Source: Desulforapulum autotrophicum
GTDB taxonomy: Bacteria > Desulfobacterota > Desulfobacteria > Desulfobacterales > Desulfolunaceae
Direction of reading: 5' to 3'
Length of the DNA stretch: 64,000 bases
Assembly (NCBI GenBank): GCA_020723285.1
Contig: DYJE01000015.1
Location: 38,190-102,189 of the forward strand
Under the pieces are notes generated by a model, which saw only the letters and a program-made list of their open reading frames with translations, was not told the DNA's origin and ran no database searches. Of the stretch, positions 18,525 to 27,051 are shown piece after piece. Every line of letters starts with the position of its first letter. Position 1 is the first letter of the stretch. A program made the position numbers and the translations under genes.

Positions 18525-19226
18525 ATGTTCGCTCAACATGTGTCTCTGACCGCAGCGTTCACGGCGGGTATCTTATCGTTTCTGTCGCCCTGTGTTCTTC
18601 CCCTTATTCCGGCGTACTTCACGTTCATCACGGGCATGAGTCTTGAAGACCTGACCGCGGACAGCGGTTCGGCTGTGAAATGGAAGGTTTTCCTGTCCAC
18701 CCTCGCCTATGTTCTTGGCTTTTCTTTTGTTTTCATCATGCTGGGCGGGGCGGTCTCCATGATGGGTCAGCAGCTCGACGCTTACAAGGAATTCATCCGC
18801 CTTGCAGGAGGAGGTGTCGTCATTGTTTTTGGAGCACATCTTGCAGGCATCCTGCGAATTCCCTTTCTGGATTACGAAAAGAAAATCCATGTCCGGAACA
18901 AACCGCTTCATATCCTGGGCGTGTTTTTTGTGGGTATGGCTTTCGGAGCGGGCTGGAGTCCCTGCATCGGCCCTCTTTTGGGGACGATTCTGGCCATCGC
19001 CGCCACCGAAGGATCGGTGGTCAAGGGCATGTTCCTTCTTTCCATCTATTCCCTGGGTATGGCGATTCCCTTTATTCTGATGAGTTTTTTCATCAATTAC
19101 ATGCTGACGTTCATTAAAAAAGCGTCACAATGGATACGGTTCATCACGGTGGCGGCCGGTGTTCTGCTGATCGTGCTGGGCCTTGCCCTTGTTTTCGACA
19201 AAATGAACGTGCTGGCGTCCTTTTAA
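18525..19226 (+). CDS. CcdA-type thiol-disulfide transmembrane transporter
   Basis: A 233-aa inner-membrane protein with about six membrane segments. It passes electrons from cytoplasmic thioredoxin to periplasmic thiol proteins (cytochrome c maturation or disulfide repair). The two redox Cys sit in the conserved SPCVLPLIPAY and SPCIGPLLGT motifs, the hallmark of CcdA and of the central DsbD domain. GGCGGGG lies just before the ATG. The next gene, 32 bases downstream, is a periplasmic thioredoxin-like protein, so the pair resembles a split DsbD. Confidence 0.9.
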   Translation: MFAQHVSLTAAFTAGILSFLSPCVLPLIPAYFTFITGMSLEDLTADSGSAVKWKVFLSTLAYVLGFSFVFIMLGGAVSMMGQQLDAYKEFIRLAGGGVVIVFGAHLAGILRIPFLDYEKKIHVRNKPLHILGVFFVGMAFGAGWSPCIGPLLGTILAIAATEGSVVKGMFLLSIYSLGMAIPFILMSFFINYMLTFIKKASQWIRFITVAAGVLLIVLGLALVFDKMNVLASF

Positions 19227-19258
19227 CGTAACGATAATAGAAATCCTGGAGTTTTTAT

Positions 19259-19699
19259 ATGAACCGTCGAGTCGTTTCAACAGCAGCCTGTTTCGTCATG
19301 TTTCTTTTTCTCGTCGTGCCCTTTAAAGCCATGGCCGCGAATTCCATCGCGTGGAACGGTTACGACAAGGGACTGGCTCTTGCGAAAGAAAAAAAGAAAA
19401 AGATCTACATCAATTTTCACGCCGACTGGTGTGGATACTGCCGTAAAATGGAAAAAGAGACGTTCGTGGACCCTAAAGTCATCGCTTTTCTCAATGACAA
19501 TTATATCGCCGTCCGGATCAATTCGGACAAGGAACCCCAGCTTTCGCGAAAATTCAATGTCCGGGGTCTTCCCGCCAATATATTCTTAACCGAACAGGGT
19601 GAGGCCATCGGCAATCAGCCCGGATATCTTGATCCCAAGTCTTTTCTCGAAGTTCTCACCTTCGTGAAAAACGAGAAGTACAAAAAAGGATCGAAGTAG
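19259..19699 (+). CDS. Periplasmic thioredoxin-fold protein
   Basis: Signal peptide (FVMFLFLVVPFKAMA-AN) followed by a thioredoxin fold of about 115 residues. The active site is WCGYC in FHADWCGYCRKM; the cis-Pro is in VRGLPANIFL. Family members resemble DsbD C-terminal or DUF255-like thioredoxins. The likely partner is the CcdA-like protein encoded just upstream, which would reduce it. TGGAG lies upstream of the ATG. The gene ends just before a dispersed palindromic repeat and is convergent with recQ. Confidence 0.88.
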   Translation: MNRRVVSTAACFVMFLFLVVPFKAMAANSIAWNGYDKGLALAKEKKKKIYINFHADWCGYCRKMEKETFVDPKVIAFLNDNYIAVRINSDKEPQLSRKFNVRGLPANIFLTEQGEAIGNQPGYLDPKSFLEVLTFVKNEKYKKGSK

Positions 19700-19712
19700 A
19701 GCCGGGTTTTTA

Positions 19713-19753
19713 AGGATCGGGTCATTTGTCGGGTTTTTGAACCCGACCTACGA
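19713..19753. repeat. Dispersed palindromic repeat, copy 1
   Basis: Contains GTCGGGTT-tttg-AACCCGAC flanked by AGGATCGGGTCATTT and CTACGA. The same block recurs at 44321-44395, 44484-44530, 44558-44632, 50910-50954 and 63613-63660. Here it lies between the convergent thioredoxin and recQ genes and may help end both transcripts. Confidence 0.8.
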
Positions 19754-19764
19754 GGGTTTTGAGT

Positions 19765-21984
19765 TTACGGAATATTTCGATTTTTTTCGAGAATACCTCC
19801 AGCGATCCGGCGGGCGTAGGCGGAGATCAGCGAGGGTTCGGAATAGAAGGCGTGAACGGACTCGACGGAGCCCAGCTCTCTGATTTTGTCTTCGATGAAA
19901 CGGACCGTGGCCGGATTCTGGGGCGACCAGGTGCTTTCCCATATCACGGCCCTCTTTTTTTTGCCGCTTTCCGGATCGCCATTCTCAGCAGATGCTTTTC
20001 GCCGTTTACCCTGTTTTTTTTCAGACCCCGTATTTCCGGTTTTCCCGGCTGTTTTTTTTCCCTTTTTTGTCCTTGCCGGTTCGGGCGCCTTCGATGAGTC
20101 GTCTTCCTTCACCGTGGCCGTCCCGGTGAATGTCCCGATGATGTCAAGGACGTCTTCTCCGTAAGAATCATATTTTCCGTGACTGATGCCCGAAATTTTA
20201 AGAAGGGCCGTTTTTGTGACGGGCTTCTGGCTGGCTAGCTCAACCAGGGTGCTGTCGTGGAACACCACGAAAGGCGCGATCTTTTTTTTCTGGGACACGG
20301 AATACCGGTATTCCTTGAGCTTCATGTAAAGTTCGCGTTCTTCCGGTGACCTCAGCTGGTCGAAATCCGATCTTCGGATATCTTTTTCTTTCATAGCTGA
20401 AGCCAGCTTTTCACGGCGTTTCACCTTGTTCGTCTTTTTCTCCCGGGTGAACAGAACCTGTGTTTCGCCTTTGAGAATGGGCATGGACTGGGCGTTCAGC
20501 CGGAATCCGCCCTTTTCCGGGTCCACGCTCACAAAACCAAAGGCCACGATCTGCCGGAAGATGCTCTGCCATTCCGATTCGCTGTGCTCTTTGCCGATGC
20601 CGAACGTGGACACCCGGTCATGGCCGAATTTTAAGATGCGCTCATCGGTTTTGCCCAGCAGCACCTGGATCAGATACCTGGACCCGAACATCTGGCCGGT
20701 TCGGTACACGCAGGACAGGGCTTTCTGGGCCGCCACGGTTCCGTCGAAGGTTTCCACATCGCCCATGCAGGTGTCGCAGAACCCGCAGTCTTCATTCCGT
20801 GTTTCGCCGAAATAGGCCAGAAGGGCTTTTCTCCGGCATCCGCTCATTTCGCAGAAACCCAGCATGGCGTTGAGTTTCTGCTGCTGAACCCTCTTGAACG
20901 TCTCGTTGCCTTCGGACTTGTCGATCATCTGTCGGAGAAGGACCACGTCGGACAGACTGTAGGCCAGAAGCGCGTCGGCTTTTTTTCCGTCCCGTCCCGC
21001 CCGGCCCGTTTCCTGGTAATAGCTTTCGATGTTTTTCGGCAAATCCAGATGAACGACGAAACGCACGTCCGGCTTGTCGATGCCCATGCCGAAGGCGATA
21101 GTGGCCACCATGATGCTTCCCTCCTCGGCCAGAAAGCGCCGCTGGTTTTCCGCCCGGTCTTCCGCCGCCATTCCCGCGTGGTAGGGCATGGCCTTGTACC
21201 CTTTTTCCTTGAGGAAAAAGGCCATGTCATCGACTTTTTTCCGTGAAAGGCAGTACACGATGCCCGATTCGTCCCGGTGCTCAGCGAGGAATTCCGTCAT
21301 CTGCCGCCGGGCTTCGGTTTTCTGGATGATCCTGTAAAAGATGTTGGGCCGGTCGAAACTGGAGATGAACCGAAGGGCACCGTCCATTTTCAGTTTGGTC
21401 ACGATCTCATTCCGGGTCAGATCGTCGGCGGTGGCGGTGAGGGCGATCCGGGGCACCGCCGGATACCGTTCGGCGAGGATGGAAAGCTGCATGTATTCGG
21501 GCCTGAAATCGTGCCCCCACTGGGACACGCAGTGGGCCTCGTCAATGGCGAACAGTGCAATTCTCTGATCGCTGAAAAGATGATGGAGAAGGTTCTGGAA
21601 TCCCTCGGTCATCACCCGCTCCGGGGCCACGTAGATCAGATCCAGTTCCCCCTGAACCACCTTACGCTCCACCAGAAACGCGTCCCTGGCCGAAAGGGAG
21701 GAGTTGAGATACCCGGCCCTCACCCCCAGCTGCGATAAGGCTTCCACCTGGTCCTGCATCAGGGCGATGAGGGGGGAGACCACCACCGCCGTGCCGTGAC
21801 GGAGAATGGCCGGGATCTGGTAGCAGATGGATTTCCCGCCGCCCGTGGGCATGATCACCAGGGCGTCTCCGCCCCTCAGCACATGATCCACGATCTCTTT
21901 CTGCGGTCCCCGGAACGCGCCGTATCCGAACACATTCCTTAAAACGGATTCGGGTGACGGGGTATTGTCCGGACAGTCATTCAT
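19765..21984 (-). CDS. recQ: ATP-dependent DNA helicase RecQ
   Basis: SF2 3'-5' helicase of recombination and repair, 739 aa. Order: helicase core with Walker A MPTGGGKSICYQ and DEAH box IDEAHCVSQWGHDFRPEY; motif VI QETGRAGRDG; an RQC region with Cys zinc ligands (CRRKALLAYFG, CGFCDTC); an HRDC domain in the last third; and a Lys-rich linker before a short helical tail. The start is ATG at 21984 (MNDCPDNTPS). The longer reading to 22107 has poor family similarity and no binding site, while AAAGGA is about 10 bases upstream of 21984. The basic linker and extra helical tail are longer than in E. coli RecQ. Confidence 0.93.
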   Translation of the reverse strand: MNDCPDNTPSPESVLRNVFGYGAFRGPQKEIVDHVLRGGDALVIMPTGGGKSICYQIPAILRHGTAVVVSPLIALMQDQVEALSQLGVRAGYLNSSLSARDAFLVERKVVQGELDLIYVAPERVMTEGFQNLLHHLFSDQRIALFAIDEAHCVSQWGHDFRPEYMQLSILAERYPAVPRIALTATADDLTRNEIVTKLKMDGALRFISSFDRPNIFYRIIQKTEARRQMTEFLAEHRDESGIVYCLSRKKVDDMAFFLKEKGYKAMPYHAGMAAEDRAENQRRFLAEEGSIMVATIAFGMGIDKPDVRFVVHLDLPKNIESYYQETGRAGRDGKKADALLAYSLSDVVLLRQMIDKSEGNETFKRVQQQKLNAMLGFCEMSGCRRKALLAYFGETRNEDCGFCDTCMGDVETFDGTVAAQKALSCVYRTGQMFGSRYLIQVLLGKTDERILKFGHDRVSTFGIGKEHSESEWQSIFRQIVAFGFVSVDPEKGGFRLNAQSMPILKGETQVLFTREKKTNKVKRREKLASAMKEKDIRRSDFDQLRSPEERELYMKLKEYRYSVSQKKKIAPFVVFHDSTLVELASQKPVTKTALLKISGISHGKYDSYGEDVLDIIGTFTGTATVKEDDSSKAPEPARTKKGKKTAGKTGNTGSEKKQGKRRKASAENGDPESGKKKRAVIWESTWSPQNPATVRFIEDKIRELGSVESVHAFYSEPSLISAYARRIAGGILEKNRNIP

Positions 21985-22323
21985 GATCTTCACATCCTTT
22001 CGATGACCGGTGATACCACAGGCTTGTCCAAAGGTAAATAAACTCCGGTAAAGAAGACCGTGACGGACAGGATAAAGTGGCGACATATGGTGAATGTGAT
22101 GAATCATGACGACTCATGATCGTGGCGTTCCCGGCGGATAACGATCACAGCATGAAAAAACGTCCATTTTGAACCATCGAACAGCCGGAAAGGATTTTGG
22201 CCGGAAACTTGCTTAAGTATGTGATACATAGACTAAAATGACTGTATATCACCATATGCGGCCCTGATGAAGACAGATCATGCTGTTTCTACCGCTCAGG
22301 GTTTCGATAAAAGGAGAATGTTC
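21985..22323. other. 339-base divergent intergenic region, recQ / lipoprotein
   Basis: No gene seen. An inverted repeat ATCATGA-cgac-TCATGAT at 22103-22120 and a smaller TATGT-gat-ACATA at 22218-22230 are possible regulator sites. The region would carry the promoters of both divergent genes. Confidence 0.4.
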
Positions 22324-23826
22324 ATGATGACGAAACGTATCGCAAAGCTATGGCCGCTGGTGGTCGCCGGATTTCTGACCCTGTCTCTGGTATCCTGCGG
22401 AGATGACACTCTGGCCAAACAAGAACCCGCGGACACGGACGATGCCCCGGTGATCTCCATGTTTACCGCATCTCCCGTCAACATCACCTCTGCCTCAGAC
22501 GTCACACTTCAATGGTCCGTTGACGGGGCGGACAGCGTTGAAATCGACCATGGCGTGGGCGATGTCACCGGAGAAGACAGCAAGACGGTTCATGCCTCAG
22601 CCACAACAACCTACACGCTCACGGCCACCTCTGACGGTGGTACAGCCACCGCGCAGGCCACCGTGACCCTGGTGGCACCCGGCACCGTGTACACCCCGGT
22701 CATCAGTCCGGGCGCAGGGACCTATGAAGGCAGCGTGACGGTGAGCATCACCTGCGGCACGGCGGACGCCGATATCTATTACACCGTTGACGGTTCAGAG
22801 CCCACCGACCAGTCCACGCCGTATGGTTCGTCGATTGTCATCGATACCGTGGGTGTCACCGTGGTCAAAGCCATTGCCGTCAAAACCGGTATGACGGACA
22901 GCGCCGTCGGTTCCGTTCAGTATACGGTGACCGAAGAAGATGACGATCCCGTGGAAAAGTTTGTGGCCGACCACACCGTGGCCAAAGACTCGGTGCTTCG
23001 GGCCATTCCGGATAGTTATATCAACACCGCCCGGACCACGCTGCATGTGGCCTACAACCACACATCCCACGGCACCCAGCTCAGTTACGGGGTGTACGGT
23101 CTTCCCGGCTTCAAAGAGGGGGACAGCACAAAATTCGGGGTGACATGCAACGCCGCCACGGCCAATCCCAACAAACTGGATATCCGGGACAGACAGATTT
23201 CAGGAGCGTATGCGGACCTTTCCACCGCCGACGCGAACTGGGCCACATGGCGCGATCAGGTGAGAACCTATCTCAACAACGCCGCCAACGCCCACATCAA
23301 TGTGATGATCTGGTCCTGGTGCGACATCGCCGGGCACAACGTCGGCAGCTACCTCACGTCCATGCAGACCCTCATCGACGAATACGGGGAAGGCGGCAGT
23401 AAAATCGGAACAGGAACGGGCAAGACCCGGACCCTGCCGGTGACGTTCATCTTCATGACCGGACACGCCAACGGCAACAACAACGTTGGAGCCGGAAAAC
23501 CCAGGGACCAGGCCCAGCTGATCACCGACTACTGCAACGCCCACGGCTATTACTGTGTCGATTATTACGCCATCGACAGCCACGCCATGGACGACACCTA
23601 CTACGAGGATGTGAACGACAACGCGGTGTCCACGCTTTACGGCGGAAATTTTTACGCGGACTGGCAGGCCGGTCACACCCTTGGAACCCACTGGTACTAC
23701 AACCGGCAGACACCCGGCGGAACGGTGAACTGTTCCGACGGTCACACCACCCAGCATATCACCGGCAACAGGAAAGCCTTCGCGTTCTGGTGGGTCCTGG
23801 CCCGGATTGCCGGTTATGAAGGATAA
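22324..23826 (+). CDS. Lipoprotein with chitobiase-like domain and an unassigned C-terminal domain
   Basis: A 500-aa exported lipoprotein. The signal peptide ends in a lipobox LVSC, with the lipidated Cys about residue 25. Residues about 45-125 look like an Ig-fold (VTLQWSVDGADSVEI), and residues 135-215 like a chitobiase or FN3-type C-terminal domain (ISPGAGTYEGSVTVSIT, YYTVDGSEPT). The rest contains AYNHTSHGTQLSYG, MIWSWCDIAGHN and FIFMTGHANG, reminiscent of SGNH-like hydrolases, but I cannot assign a catalytic triad. AAGGAG lies 7 bases before ATG 22324; the upstream start at 22267 would give an N-terminus without a clean signal. Cell-surface carbohydrate binding is a guess. Confidence 0.7.
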   Translation: MMTKRIAKLWPLVVAGFLTLSLVSCGDDTLAKQEPADTDDAPVISMFTASPVNITSASDVTLQWSVDGADSVEIDHGVGDVTGEDSKTVHASATTTYTLTATSDGGTATAQATVTLVAPGTVYTPVISPGAGTYEGSVTVSITCGTADADIYYTVDGSEPTDQSTPYGSSIVIDTVGVTVVKAIAVKTGMTDSAVGSVQYTVTEEDDDPVEKFVADHTVAKDSVLRAIPDSYINTARTTLHVAYNHTSHGTQLSYGVYGLPGFKEGDSTKFGVTCNAATANPNKLDIRDRQISGAYADLSTADANWATWRDQVRTYLNNAANAHINVMIWSWCDIAGHNVGSYLTSMQTLIDEYGEGGSKIGTGTGKTRTLPVTFIFMTGHANGNNNVGAGKPRDQAQLITDYCNAHGYYCVDYYAIDSHAMDDTYYEDVNDNAVSTLYGGNFYADWQAGHTLGTHWYYNRQTPGGTVNCSDGHTTQHITGNRKAFAFWWVLARIAGYEG

Positions 23827-23867
23827 ACAAGGGCTGTATCACGAAGGGATGATGAATCGTTTAGCCG

Positions 23868-25511
23868 TCAGCTTTCCAGGGTTTCCCGGATTTTCAGTGC
23901 GAGGTCGGTTTTGGAAAAAGGTTTCTGGATAAAATGGACGCCGGTTTCAAGTACACCGTGACGGGCGATGATGTCGGCGGTGTAGCCGGACATGAACAGG
24001 CGCTTGAGGGACGGGAATCTGGACTGGAGGCTGGTGGCCAGCTCGTGTCCGTTCATGCCCGGCATGATCACGTCGGTGATCAGGAGGTCGATGAGGCCGG
24101 AATGGTTTTCAGCCATGCGGAGGGCTTCGGCCGGTTCCAGTGAGGCCAGGACATCGTAACCCAGGTGGTGAAGCATGGTGACGGTCATATCCAGTATGGC
24201 CGGTTCGTCTTCCACCAGAAGGATGGTTTCATGGCCCGGTATCTCCTGAAGCTCGTCATAAAACATCTGCGGATGGGCATCCGCACCCAGGCTGGGCAGG
24301 AAGATCCGAAACGTGGTGCCTTGGCCGGGTTCGCTTTTCACGTCGATGAACCCGTTGTTCTGCCGCACCATACCGTAAACTGTGGCCAGTCCCAGTCCCG
24401 TGCCCTTGCCCACGTCTTTGGTGGTGAAATAGGGTTCGAACAGATGTTCCATGACCTCTTTGCTCATGCCCTTGCCGGTGTCCCGGACGGTGAGCACCGC
24501 GTATTCGCCTGGAGTCATGCCATTTATTCCCTCACACGCCTTATCGCTGAAATGTTCCGTCCGGGTCTCGATGGTGATGCTCCCCTCGCGGCCCAGGGCG
24601 TCACGGGCGTTCAGACAGAGATTGGCCAGAATCTGGTCGATCTGGCCGGGGTCCATGCGGACGTTCAGATGAGAGGCGCAGGGATTCCAGATCAGGCGGA
24701 TGTCTTCGCCGATAAGCCTGCACATCATGTTCAGCATGCCGTCCACCGTGTCGTTCAGATTGAGGATCCGTGGGGAAACCGTCTGTTTCCGGGCAAAGGC
24801 CAGAAGCTGGCGGGTGAGATCGGCGGAACGCTCGGCGGCCTTGCGGATGGCCGCAAGGTCCGAATGCACCGTGGACATGGGGTTCACCTGATCCAGGGCC
24901 AGTTCGGCGTGACCCAGAATCACCCCCAGCATGTTGTTGAAATCGTGAGCCACCCCGCCGGCCAGGCGGCCGATGTATTCCATTTTCTGGGCCTGGTTCA
25001 GCTGGTCCCTCAGACGTTCACGTTCCGCTTCGGCCTGTTTACGTTCGGCCAGTTCCAGTTCCAGCGCCCTGGTCCGTTCGATCACCAGGGATTCCAGGTG
25101 GTCCCTCTGCCATTGAAGTTCATGGCGCTGGCGGTCGATTTCAAGGAAAATCCGGACTTTGGCCAGCAGCACTTCCGGAATGTAAGGTTTGAAAATATAA
25201 TCCACGGCCCCGGCTTCGTATCCGCTGAAAATGTCGTGCTCGTCGGGAAGGGCCGCCGTGACGAAGATCACGGGCATGTGCCGTGTGGCCTCGTCCTCGC
25301 GCAGATAACCCGCCAGTTCGAAGCCGCTCATTCCCGGCATCATGACGTCCAGGATGGCCAAAGCGAAATGGTGGTCAAGGGTGGCTGAAAGGGCCGCGTT
25401 TCCGCTCTGGGCCTCGATGACTTCGGCATCGACCCCTTTGAGAACCTGACGAAGGGCCACCAGGTTTTCTTTTCGGTCATCCACAATGAGAATTTTCTGT
25501 AACACGGTCAT
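23868..25511 (-). CDS. Hybrid histidine kinase with N- and C-terminal receiver domains
   Basis: Soluble 547-aa kinase: receiver 1 (residues 1-125, Asp in LAILDVMMPGMSG), a coiled coil of about 50 residues, HisKA with the phosphorylated His in GGVAHDFNNML, HATPase (N box NLCLNARDAL, GKGTGLGLATVYG), and a second receiver at about 425-547 (LLITDVIMPGMNG). No membrane segment, so input must come through the first receiver or a partner. It is the last gene of a four-gene minus-strand set (giant kinase, CheR, CheB, this kinase), 39 bases after the CheB stop. The binding site before the ATG is weak. Confidence 0.9.
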   Translation of the reverse strand: MTVLQKILIVDDRKENLVALRQVLKGVDAEVIEAQSGNAALSATLDHHFALAILDVMMPGMSGFELAGYLREDEATRHMPVIFVTAALPDEHDIFSGYEAGAVDYIFKPYIPEVLLAKVRIFLEIDRQRHELQWQRDHLESLVIERTRALELELAERKQAEAERERLRDQLNQAQKMEYIGRLAGGVAHDFNNMLGVILGHAELALDQVNPMSTVHSDLAAIRKAAERSADLTRQLLAFARKQTVSPRILNLNDTVDGMLNMMCRLIGEDIRLIWNPCASHLNVRMDPGQIDQILANLCLNARDALGREGSITIETRTEHFSDKACEGINGMTPGEYAVLTVRDTGKGMSKEVMEHLFEPYFTTKDVGKGTGLGLATVYGMVRQNNGFIDVKSEPGQGTTFRIFLPSLGADAHPQMFYDELQEIPGHETILLVEDEPAILDMTVTMLHHLGYDVLASLEPAEALRMAENHSGLIDLLITDVIMPGMNGHELATSLQSRFPSLKRLFMSGYTADIIARHGVLETGVHFIQKPFSKTDLALKIRETLES

Positions 25512-25550
25512 GATGCGTCCAGGGTTTTCTTGGTCATAGAGTATCTTGTT

Positions 25551-26186
25551 CTATTCATATCGGCAGGTTTCGTCCGGAAATGAAATGATGTTTCTCGCCA
25601 TGTCCGCCAATTTTTTTCCGATGCCTTCAAGAGTAAGGATCGTGTCCACGCACCCGGTGGCCACGGCAGACCTTGGCATAAAGGGGAATTCCGCCGTGGC
25701 CGGATCTTCGGCGATGGTGAAACCTCCCCTGGACCGGATGGTCCGGATGCCCTGGGAGCCGTCGTCGCTGGCCCCGGTCATGATGACCCCGATGACCCGG
25801 CGGCCGAAGGCATAGGCGGCGCTTTCAAAAAGAACATCGATGGACGGCCTGGACCAGTGGACCTTACCGTCGGTTGAAAGAGCCACGGTGCCGCCGCTTT
25901 CCACAAGCATGTGGTAATCCGCCGGAGCCACGTACACATGCCCCGGCCGGATTTCTTCCTTGTCAAAGGGCTCCGTGACGGGAAGCGGGGATTCAAGGGC
26001 CAGATGGCCTGCAAAAAGCCCCTCGTCGTTGAGATGGAGATGCTGGACCAGCATCACCGGCAGGGGATAATCCGCAGGCAGGCCTGACAGGACCTCCGTC
26101 AGAGCCCGGAAACCTCCGGCTGAGCAACCCATCACCACAAGTCCGGCCATGGCGGCACCGTTCACTCTGTCCGGTGGCGGGTTCAT
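25551..26186 (-). CDS. CheB-type methylesterase without receiver domain
   Basis: A 211-aa stand-alone methylesterase domain. Catalytic Ser is in MGCSAGGFRAL, His in QHLH and Asp in GASDDGSQG. The usual N-terminal receiver is absent, so control must be by another route. The start is ATG at 26186 with GGGGG just upstream, and it overlaps the cheR stop (ATGA). The neighbours are a CheR and two kinases, yet no chemoreceptor is visible, so its methylated target is unknown. Confidence 0.88.
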   Translation of the reverse strand: MNPPPDRVNGAAMAGLVVMGCSAGGFRALTEVLSGLPADYPLPVMLVQHLHLNDEGLFAGHLALESPLPVTEPFDKEEIRPGHVYVAPADYHMLVESGGTVALSTDGKVHWSRPSIDVLFESAAYAFGRRVIGVIMTGASDDGSQGIRTIRSRGGFTIAEDPATAEFPFMPRSAVATGCVDTILTLEGIGKKLADMARNIISFPDETCRYE

Positions 26187-27031
26187 GATCCCCCCGTTTT
26201 TTTGTATATCCGGGCCTTCTCGTCCACCTCCTCGAACATTCGAAATACCGCACTGAATTTCAGGGTTTCCTTGGTCCCAAGGCACAGGAACCCGCCGTGG
26301 ACCAGACTTTCCGTGAACAGCCCCAGAGCACGGTTCTGGAGATCCCGGTTGAAATAAATCATCACGTTCCGGCAGAACACCAGGTGCATGTCCCCGAAAA
26401 CACTGTCCGACGCCAGATTGTGACTTGAAAACACCACCCGCTCTTTCAGTGACGCCTCCATGGCCGCGGCATCGTAGTGGGCGTGGTAATATTCGGAAAA
26501 CGACCGCCGACCGCCGGATTTCTGGTAGTTCCGGGTGGCGTCCTTGAGCCGTTCGGCGGGGTAGATGCCGGCCCTGGCCTGGTCCAGGGCTTCATCGTTG
26601 AAATCCGTGGCGTAAATGGTGGCCCGGTCATACAATCCCTCTTCACGGAGGAGTATGGCCAGGGAGTAAACTTCCTCTCCGGTGGCGCATCCCGCATGCC
26701 AGATTTTCACATGGGGCCAGGTCCTCAGAACAGGGATCACTTTTTCCCTCAAGATCTGAAACACCTGGGGGTCCCTGAACATTTCCGTCACCGGGATCGA
26801 GAAATACCGGACAAGACGCGAGAAAAAACTGTCGTCGTACAAAACCCGGGGAATCAGGTCGGATATGGAACCGCAGCCCGAGGTGGACAGAAAATGTCGG
26901 ATTCTCCGCTCGATGGAAGCTCTGGAATACGATCTGAAATCATAGCCGTACCGCCTGTAGACCGCTTCAAGCAGCAGATCGATCTCGATGGCCTCCACGT
27001 TGTCCTGTGTGTTTGTCATGGCATGTGTCAT
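26183..27031 (-). CDS. CheR-type methyltransferase
   Basis: SAM-dependent methyltransferase, about 282 aa from ATG 27031. The helical N-terminal domain contains YFSIPVTEMFRDP, matching the CheR signature, followed by IWHAGCATGEEVYSLAI (SAM site), YATDFNDEAL and VFCRNVMIYFNRD. It overlaps the kinase gene's end only if the GTG at 27061 is used; other starts (27031, 27019) are equally open because no strong binding site stands out. The ATGA overlap with the CheB gene shows coupling. Confidence 0.88.
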   Translation of the reverse strand: MTHAMTNTQDNVEAIEIDLLLEAVYRRYGYDFRSYSRASIERRIRHFLSTSGCGSISDLIPRVLYDDSFFSRLVRYFSIPVTEMFRDPQVFQILREKVIPVLRTWPHVKIWHAGCATGEEVYSLAILLREEGLYDRATIYATDFNDEALDQARAGIYPAERLKDATRNYQKSGGRRSFSEYYHAHYDAAAMEASLKERVVFSSHNLASDSVFGDMHLVFCRNVMIYFNRDLQNRALGLFTESLVHGGFLCLGTKETLKFSAVFRMFEEVDEKARIYKKTGGS

Positions 27032-27051
27032 CCGTTCATGGGTATCGTCGG

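Noticed and set aside
18270..18539. An 89-aa minus-strand reading in the che/ccdA gap
   Set aside because: No binding site, AT-rich chance frame, overlaps the ccdA start.
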